From: DASRQZ01 sp964571275
GTDB lineage: Bacteria; Myxococcota_A; Polyangia; Fen-1088
Assembly (NCBI GenBank): GCA_964571275.1
Contig: CAZNCQ010000256.1
Coordinates: 1-10,592 of the forward strand
Reading direction: 5' to 3'
Length of the DNA: 10,592 nt
The translations under genes were made by a program, and so were the position numbers. This document shows positions 6,102 through 10,592 of this stretch, in pieces. Each line of letters starts with the position of its first letter. The first letter of the stretch is position 1. The notes under the pieces are model-generated. The model saw nothing but the letters and a program-made list of their open reading frames with translations, made no database searches and was not told the DNA's origin.

Positions 6102-6784
6102 ACGATGGCGGGTTCCGCGACCGCCTGCGCACGATGGCCGAGAACGTGCTCACCCTGGAGGTGAACACCATCCTGGCGCCGCACATCGAGGCGGAGAAGA
6201 TGCCGCCGCCCGAGCACGCGGTCATCGACATCGCCAACGACTATCGATCGTGGCTGCGCGACGAGCACCACCAGCCGGACATGTGGCGTCCCGACGACGT
6301 CTCCGAGGCATCGACGGCTGTGTTCACGCGCATCCGCGACGCGGTGGCGAAGCTGCTCGACGGGCACGAGCCGCAGAACCGCACCGACACGAACATGCTC
6401 GAACGCATCAAGGGCAACGCCGACCAGATGCTGTACATCTTCGGCCGCCTCGACGCTGGCGGAGGCGGCGAAAAGGTGGTCCTGCGAAGGCAGCCGGGCG
6501 CGCACCGCCCGACGGCGGTGGAGCTCTTCCCCGAGGAGATCGTCGTCGTCCGCAAGGCCTGGGAGCTGGGCCTGGACGAGGTCGTCATGCAGACGACCAT
6601 CCAGATCGACGGCGACGTGGTGACCCGCATCCGGCGCGGCCTGAACGACCAGCCCGACGGACCGACGGTGATGAAGCTGCACGACAAGGCGGTCACGACC
6701 TCGACCGGCTTCTGGTCCAAGCTCGTCGACATCCTGGGCGGCGCGATTCGTGGGCTCGTCGATCTGATCGCGGGCGCGAAGTGA
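6098..6784 (+). CDS. Unrecognised 228-aa protein with QIDGD motif, cassette gene 2
   Basis: Family unknown to me. It starts at GTG 6098, inside the GTGA shared with the gene 1 stop; AGAAGG at 6085-6090 supplies a ribosome binding site 7 nt upstream. The N-terminal half (1-118) is helical and acidic, with NDYRSWLRDEHHQPDMW (47-63). A Gly linker (GGGG, 121-124) leads to a section with EEIVVVRKAWELGLDEVVM (146-164) and the motif QTTIQIDGDVVTRIRR (165-180). The C-terminus (204-228, GFWSKLVDILGGAIRGLVDLIAGAK without its last residues in the helix core) looks like an amphipathic or Gly-zipper helix able to touch a membrane. No signal peptide or catalytic signature is visible. The stop overlaps the start of gene 3 in a second GTGA (6781-6784). 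The recurring motif suggests a shared fold or partner surface with genes 1 and 3; enzymatic activity cannot be claimed. Confidence 0.85.
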   Translation: MNDGGFRDRLRTMAENVLTLEVNTILAPHIEAEKMPPPEHAVIDIANDYRSWLRDEHHQPDMWRPDDVSEASTAVFTRIRDAVAKLLDGHEPQNRTDTNMLERIKGNADQMLYIFGRLDAGGGGEKVVLRRQPGAHRPTAVELFPEEIVVVRKAWELGLDEVVMQTTIQIDGDVVTRIRRGLNDQPDGPTVMKLHDKAVTTSTGFWSKLVDILGGAIRGLVDLIAGAK

Positions 6785-7275
6785 CCGGAGCCGGTGCAAC
6801 CGCCGTCCCCGGCGACGGCCAGCTGTTGCGCCAGGCGCTGATTCAAGGCGGGCTGACAATCGAGACGCGCGATCCGGCCGGCGACATCCAGTTCCGGACC
6901 GTCGTCCAGATCGACGGCGACGTGATTCACTGGGTCCGCCGCGCGCTCGCCACGCCGCAAGCGACGGACGCGGGCAACGCACTGGCCGATGAACACCTGG
7001 CGGCGGTCGCGGCCCAGGTCGGCGCGCTCGCAGCGGCGCTCGCGCGACTCGAAGCCAGCGCTCGCCGCTGGGTGACGCGCGCGCGAATCGCCGCGCGCGG
7101 AGCCACGCTCGCCAGCGGCGCGACCGCCGCGGCCGGAGGGCTCGGCGGCTACCCCGTGCTCGCGATCGCGAGCGGCGCCCTCGGCGTGGTCAGCCTCGCG
7201 GCGACACGCTGGCTCGCGCCGCGCGTCGGACGGCGCCTGTTACGTGGTGTCGGGGCCTGGCTGGGCGCTACTTAG
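6781..7275 (+). CDS. Unrecognised 164-aa protein with QIDGD motif, coiled coil and C-terminal hydrophobic hairpin, cassette gene 3
   Basis: Family unknown. Translation probably starts at GTG 6781 within the GTGA that ends gene 2; no good Shine-Dalgarno is seen, so it likely depends on coupling. An open frame extends upstream inside gene 2 but only as a shadow. Order: a short N-terminal helix (GQLLRQALIQGG, 13-24), a beta-type stretch with RTVVQIDGDVIHWVRRAL (39-56), an Ala/Leu-rich probable coiled coil (66-98), then an Ala/Gly-rich hydrophobic region (105-145) with two possible membrane-spanning helices joined at GLGGYP, and a basic tail (RWLAPRVGRRLLRG). The layout suggests a membrane-anchored member of the set, with the QIDGD part in the cytoplasm; this topology is inference. 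The stop lies 8 bp inside the convergent BON gene. Confidence 0.8.
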   Translation: MTGAGATAVPGDGQLLRQALIQGGLTIETRDPAGDIQFRTVVQIDGDVIHWVRRALATPQATDAGNALADEHLAAVAAQVGALAAALARLEASARRWVTRARIAARGATLASGATAAAGGLGGYPVLAIASGALGVVSLAATRWLAPRVGRRLLRGVGAWLGAT

Positions 7276-7729
7276 CGGGGGCGGCGACTTCGATGTCGTC
7301 CTTCACGCTCTTCACGCCTTTGGCCTTCTTCGCCACCTTCACCGCGTGATCGCGCGTGGACTTCTGCTGGACCGTCCCTGACAGCGTCACGACACCGCTG
7401 TCCGTGTCGACCTTGATGTCGCTCGCGTCGGAGCCGGCCTTCGCCAGCTTGCTCTTGACCGCGTCGGTGATGGCCGAATCGCCGGCCACGGTCCCGCCTC
7501 GATCCGCCGCGCCCGTGGCCGCGCTGTTCGCCTTGTCGGCCGCTTCAGACGTGGTGTCGCTCGCGTTGTCGGCCGCACCCGAGGCCGCGTTGCCCGCCTG
7601 GGTTTCGATGGGGCTCGACGGCATGTCGTCCTCCGCGTGCGCCACGATCGGTGCCCCGCCAAGCACAACGGCCACGCCCGCGCCAAGGCCCACCTTCGCC
7701 AAGTATCCGCTCCAGAGCTCGAGTTTCAT
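7268..7729 (-). CDS. Periplasmic BON-domain protein (OsmY-like)
   Basis: This 153-aa exported protein has a signal peptide ending at AHA-ED (cleavage after about residue 32), an Ala/Asp/Ser/Thr-rich disordered segment (35-80) with repeated GAAD/EAAD elements, and one BON domain (about 84-148) with AITDAVKSKLAKAG, IKVDTDSGVVTLSGTVQ and AKGVKSVKDDIEV. BON domains bind phospholipid or envelope surfaces and occur in osmotic-stress proteins such as OsmY; most OsmY-type proteins have two, this has one. The start is certain: an excellent Shine-Dalgarno AAGGAGGT (7736-7743 on the minus strand) sits 6 nt upstream. A TTGACC at 7789-7794 (minus strand) could be a -35 element but has no good -10. The gene lies 124 bp downstream of the FG-GAP lipoprotein on the same strand and its 3' end overlaps cassette gene 3 by 8 bp. 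Envelope-stress function is inference from the family. Confidence 0.94.
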   Translation of the reverse strand: MKLELWSGYLAKVGLGAGVAVVLGGAPIVAHAEDDMPSSPIETQAGNAASGAADNASDTTSEAADKANSAATGAADRGGTVAGDSAITDAVKSKLAKAGSDASDIKVDTDSGVVTLSGTVQQKSTRDHAVKVAKKAKGVKSVKDDIEVAAPAK

Positions 7730-7853
7730 GGCTCTACCTCCTTCATCCGGACCGAGTCACCGATTCATCCTGCGTACCGGATCCGAGAGGTCAACACCCG
7801 AGCCCGCTCCGACGGAGAGCTCGTCCGCGACGCGCGATGCGCTCACGCCTGAC

Positions 7854-10376
7854 TCAGGGGAGACAGGCGGTCAAAAGAACCGTGAACTGGTCTCGGTCAC
7901 CGTTCAGCGCCACGACGTCGGCCCTGCCGTCCCCGTCGAGATCGGCGGTGACCAAGCTGGCGGTATCGGTGGTGCCGGCCCGGTACCGAGCCATGGCGCC
8001 GAACGTCCCATCGCCGCGGTTCAAGAGCACGCCCACGTAGTCGCGGATGTACGCGCTGTGTCCGACGATCAGATCCGGCCGGCCGTCGCCATTCAGATCC
8101 GAGGTGGCGACGCTAAACGGATCGGGGCCGGTTGCGTACGCGATGGCCGGCGCGAACAGGCCGGTTCCATCGTTCAGAAGAACGTTGACCACGCCGCTGA
8201 TGTTGTCGATGACCGCGAGATCGATCTTGCCGTCGCCGTTCCAGTCGGCGGCCACGATCTGGCCGTTGAACATGCCGACCGAATAGCTGACCGGCGCCGA
8301 AAGAACGCCTTTGCCATCATTGAACAGGACGCTCACACCGTCGGCTCGTGACACGACGACGTCGGCGCTTCCGTCACCATTCACGTCCGTGGCCAGCACC
8401 CACGTCGTTCCGACACCGCCCGCGTCTTGCTCGACGGGGGGCGCGAATCCGCCCGCCTCCTGGTTGAAGAGAACGTCGACGACTCCTTTGCCGTAGTCGG
8501 CCACAGCCAGGTCGACCCTGCCGTCGCCATTCAAATCCGCTGCCGCGAGTCCCAGAGGGGAAGAGCCCGCGGGATAGCTCAGGGGCGCTCCGAAGGAGCC
8601 GTCGCCTGCGTTGACGAGGACGCTCACCTCTTTGCCATTGACCTCGTTCTCGGCGACAGCCACGTCGGGTACGCCATCGCCGCTCAGATCGGCGAGGAGC
8701 AGCAATCCGGGTGAAAAGCCGAGCGGGTAATTGACCGCCGGCGCGAAAGAGCCATCCCCGCGCCCGAGAAAAACCGACACGCTGTCGCTGCTGGAGTTGG
8801 CGACAACCAGGTCGGGTCTGCCGTCGCGATCCAGATCTTGGGTAGCCAATGCCACGGGCACGTGCTCGGTCGCCGCACTTCGCGGACCGAGGAGCGTGCC
8901 GTCGGCGCGGCTCAGCAGCACGGTCAGATCCTGGCTTTCGTCATTTGTCGCCACGACGTCCGCGCGACCGTCGGCGTTGAGGTCGACAATCGCGATGCCG
9001 TCGAGAGAACTGGCGGCGCGATATTCCGCCGGGCTCGCAAAGGTGCCGTCGCCTTTGCCAAAGAGCACGTTGAGCGTGCCGCCCAGCATGCCGCCTCCGG
9101 TGCCGTTGGTGACGACCAGATCGACCTTGCCGTCGCCGTTCAGATCACCTGGCGACAGGATCGCGGGCGTGGCGCCGGCCAAATACGAGACGGCGGGCGC
9201 AAAGGTGCCGTCACCGCGGTTGATTTGCACGCTCACGTGCTCGCCGTAAGAGTCGGACGTCATCAGATCGACGCGGTCGTCGCCGTTCAGATCTGCGAGC
9301 GCGATACCCCCAACCGCACCAAAGCCCGTCGGGTAGATGACCGCCGGTGCAAAGGTGCCATCCCCCCGGTTCATGAACACCCCGACGCCTTCATCGCCTC
9401 CGGGCCTGTCATCGATGGTGTCTGACACGACGATGTCGGGCCGGGCGTCGCCGTTCACATCGATCGCGCGCAGCCCGAAGTTCACGCTGGTCACGGCGTA
9501 GTCGGTGCCCGGCTCGAACGTGCCATCCCCGCGGCCGAACAACACGCTGAGCTTCTCGTTCCACGCCGTACCGACGAGCAAATCCAGATGCCCGTCGCCG
9601 TCGAAATCCGCGAGGCCGACCGACGTCGCATAAACCGTCGTCGGCTTGTCCGCGGAGACGGACAAGCTGCCACCGCCCGCGTTGAGCAGGACCCGGACGC
9701 CGCTCAAGGTTCCAACGACCACGTCCAGAGCGCCGTCACCGTTGATGTCGCCCAGCGCCGGTCCCGTACCGAGCGAAGCGTCCAGCTCATAGCCGACCGG
9801 CGTCGCGAACGTCGCGTTTCCGCGTCCCAGCAGCACCTTGACCTGGCTATCGCCAAGGTCCGACACGATGACGTCGGTCATGCCGTCGCCGTTCAAATCT
9901 CCCGTGGCCACGCCCGCGGGTGAGCCGCCAATCGCCGGCACCGGAGGTCCCGGTAGCCCGAGCAACCCCGGACACGCGACCACCACGCACCTTCCCGCGG
10001 TACACGTCGTGCCTTCGCCACAGACCTTGCGGGTGCTGCAGCAGGCGGGCTGTCCGCATGGATCTCCCTCGCATCCGGAGCACAGGGGCGGGACGCTCGC
10101 GTCGCTGCGCGCGTCGCCGCTGTCGGAGCCCGGGACATCGCTCGGCGTTGCGTCGACGACGGGTGGCCGGGCGTCGCCTGACGCCGCATCGACCACGGGC
10201 CCGGGGACGTCACTTGGCGCGGCGTCGACTGGCTCTGCCTCACCGCCCGCCGCCCCGGCGTCGCGCCCAGGAGCGCCGCCGCTGCCGCCGTCGACCTTCG
10301 TCGCGCGATGCGAGCAGGCAACCGACGCACTCACACCGACCACCAGGGCCACCGCGACCAGTCTCGTCGACCTCAT
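7854..10376 (-). CDS. FG-GAP/VCBS repeat lipoprotein with 14 calcium-loop repeats
   Basis: This 840-aa predicted surface lipoprotein begins MRSTRLVAVALVVG with lipobox SVA-C (Cys 21). A tether rich in Asp, Ala, Pro and Gly (28-96) contains an internal duplication of VDA(A/T)PSDVPG. A Cys-rich knot follows (nine Cys from 99 to 135; pattern CxGCxGxPCxxPACC, then VCGxGTTCxxGRC), a module common beside such tethers in Myxococcota. From about 155 to the end run fourteen repeats of about 50 residues, each with a D-x-(N/D/S)-x-D-x-x-x-D calcium loop (starting at about 160, 210, 258, 306, 362, 411, 465, 514, 563, 614, 664, 711, 760, 812) and usually GDGTF(A)P before the next strand. This is the integrin-alpha-like FG-GAP/VCBS fold. 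Fourteen copies would make two seven-bladed propellers. Likely role is calcium-stabilised binding of a protein or glycan outside the cell; the ligand is unknown. No Shine-Dalgarno is evident before the ATG. Confidence 0.95.
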   Translation of the reverse strand: MRSTRLVAVALVVGVSASVACSHRATKVDGGSGGAPGRDAGAAGGEAEPVDAAPSDVPGPVVDAASGDARPPVVDATPSDVPGSDSGDARSDASVPPLCSGCEGDPCGQPACCSTRKVCGEGTTCTAGRCVVVACPGLLGLPGPPVPAIGGSPAGVATGDLNGDGMTDVIVSDLGDSQVKVLLGRGNATFATPVGYELDASLGTGPALGDINGDGALDVVVGTLSGVRVLLNAGGGSLSVSADKPTTVYATSVGLADFDGDGHLDLLVGTAWNEKLSVLFGRGDGTFEPGTDYAVTSVNFGLRAIDVNGDARPDIVVSDTIDDRPGGDEGVGVFMNRGDGTFAPAVIYPTGFGAVGGIALADLNGDDRVDLMTSDSYGEHVSVQINRGDGTFAPAVSYLAGATPAILSPGDLNGDGKVDLVVTNGTGGGMLGGTLNVLFGKGDGTFASPAEYRAASSLDGIAIVDLNADGRADVVATNDESQDLTVLLSRADGTLLGPRSAATEHVPVALATQDLDRDGRPDLVVANSSSDSVSVFLGRGDGSFAPAVNYPLGFSPGLLLLADLSGDGVPDVAVAENEVNGKEVSVLVNAGDGSFGAPLSYPAGSSPLGLAAADLNGDGRVDLAVADYGKGVVDVLFNQEAGGFAPPVEQDAGGVGTTWVLATDVNGDGSADVVVSRADGVSVLFNDGKGVLSAPVSYSVGMFNGQIVAADWNGDGKIDLAVIDNISGVVNVLLNDGTGLFAPAIAYATGPDPFSVATSDLNGDGRPDLIVGHSAYIRDYVGVLLNRGDGTFGAMARYRAGTTDTASLVTADLDGDGRADVVALNGDRDQFTVLLTACLP
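7857..9900 (-). repeat. Fourteen FG-GAP/VCBS coding repeats
   Basis: These are tandem degenerate units of about 150 bp in the lipoprotein gene, each with a conserved DLNGDG-type calcium loop. On the plus strand they appear as recurring CCGTCGCCGTTCA-type words. Loops 4 (DVNGDARPD), 7 (DLNADGRAD), 8 (DLDRDGRPD) and 9 (DLSGDGVPD) deviate from the core. Confidence 0.9.
10098..10232 (-). repeat. Duplicated tether segment
   Basis: Residues about 49-73 and 74-94 of the FG-GAP lipoprotein form an imperfect tandem copy (VDAAPSDVPG then SGDAR; VDATPSDVPG then SGDAR). It lengthens the disordered spacer between the lipid anchor and the Cys-rich knot. Confidence 0.6.
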
Positions 10377-10443
10377 CCGGACGGATGGTCGGCGAAGTCA
10401 CGTAGAAATCCAAGCGCGGGAGGTTGTCGCAGGGGCTGAATCC

Positions 10444-10461
10444 CGCGGGTCAGAACCCGCG
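10444..10461. other. Perfect 7-bp hairpin between the FG-GAP gene and the tRNA
   Basis: CGCGGGT, loop CAGA, then ACCCGCG. A second, smaller hairpin (CTCGC, TGGC, GCGAG) lies at 10480-10493. Neither is followed by a T-run on either strand, so intrinsic terminators are not supported. They could be operator sites or part of the 5' leader of the FG-GAP mRNA. Confidence 0.4.
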
Positions 10462-10504
10462 CGACGTGAATGGCAGCGGCTCGCTGGCGCGAGACGGCAA
10501 CCTC

Positions 10505-10533
10505 TTGACTTGCAAGGCATATGAAGCCATAAG
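10505..10533 (+). promoter_or_regulatory. Sigma-70 promoter of the tRNA-Gly gene
   Basis: TTGACT (10505-10510), a 17-bp spacer and CATAAG (10528-10533) lie in a locally AT-rich patch. They place transcription start near 10540, a few bases before the mature tRNA 5' end at 10544. Position and spacing fit a stand-alone tRNA promoter. Confidence 0.6.
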
Positions 10534-10543
10534 TCGGTCGTTC

Positions 10544-10592
<49 letters not shown>

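Noticed and set aside
6250..6780. Upstream in-frame extension of cassette gene 3
   Set aside because: It runs in another frame through gene 2 and its translation is Arg/Pro/Ala-rich. The GTG at 6781 reproduces the same junction as between genes 1 and 2.
5663..6982. A 439-aa antisense open frame over the three-gene cassette
   Set aside because: The plus strand has three genes with coupled GTGA junctions and a strong ribosome binding site; the antisense product is Arg-rich and featureless.
7356..8351. A 331-aa plus-strand open frame spanning the BON gene and the FG-GAP gene end
   Set aside because: It is antisense to two well-supported genes and bridges their intergenic region, with no domain.

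Overview
The window is a high-GC stretch that most resembles a Myxococcota (myxobacterial, Polyangia-like) chromosome. The reasons are three large predicted lipoproteins with long Gly/Ser/Thr/Ala-rich tethers behind the lipid-anchored cysteine, a VWA lipoprotein of a type common in myxobacteria, a heme-binding C-terminal module (MNPG, CxxCH, YPTGHEPD) that recurs in that phylum, and NTG/GTG starts in strongly GC-biased codons. The taxonomic call is inference from family content.

Layout: (1) 1-621, plus strand, the C-terminal part of a sensor histidine kinase whose start lies outside the window. (2) 633-3215, minus strand, a large multiheme cytochrome lipoprotein made of five tandem cytochrome-c-like units plus a two-heme C-terminal module, seven CxxCH motifs in all; it converges on the kinase with an 11-bp gap. 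(3) 3390-3746, minus strand, a small helical protein resembling the domain that usually precedes a NifU-type Fe-S domain, here standing alone, with a promoter so close to its ATG that the mRNA may be leaderless. (4) 3747-4078, a 332-bp divergent control region. (5) 4079-5746, plus strand, a VWA lipoprotein with a Tat-like signal. (6) 5814-7275, plus strand, three unrecognised genes joined by two GTGA stop/start overlaps. (7) 7268-7729, minus strand, a periplasmic BON-domain protein converging on the cassette with an 8-bp overlap. (8) 7854-10376, minus strand, a lipoprotein with fourteen FG-GAP/VCBS Ca-binding repeats. (9) 10544 to the window end, plus strand, the first two thirds of a tRNA-Gly(CCC) gene with its own promoter.

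Most of the content is cell-envelope machinery: a sensor kinase, an exported electron carrier, two surface or periplasmic recognition proteins and a BON protein. No mobile element, CRISPR array or resistance gene is visible. The most interesting item is the coupled three-gene cassette at 5814-7275. Its proteins are of different lengths and I cannot assign them to families, yet all three carry variants of one short motif, roughly [QR]-T-[TV]-[IV]-x-[IL]-(x)-[DQ]-G-D-[IV]. Two of them end in hydrophobic or amphipathic segments, which suggests three parts of one membrane-associated assembly. The second item of note is the mosaic heptaheme cytochrome.
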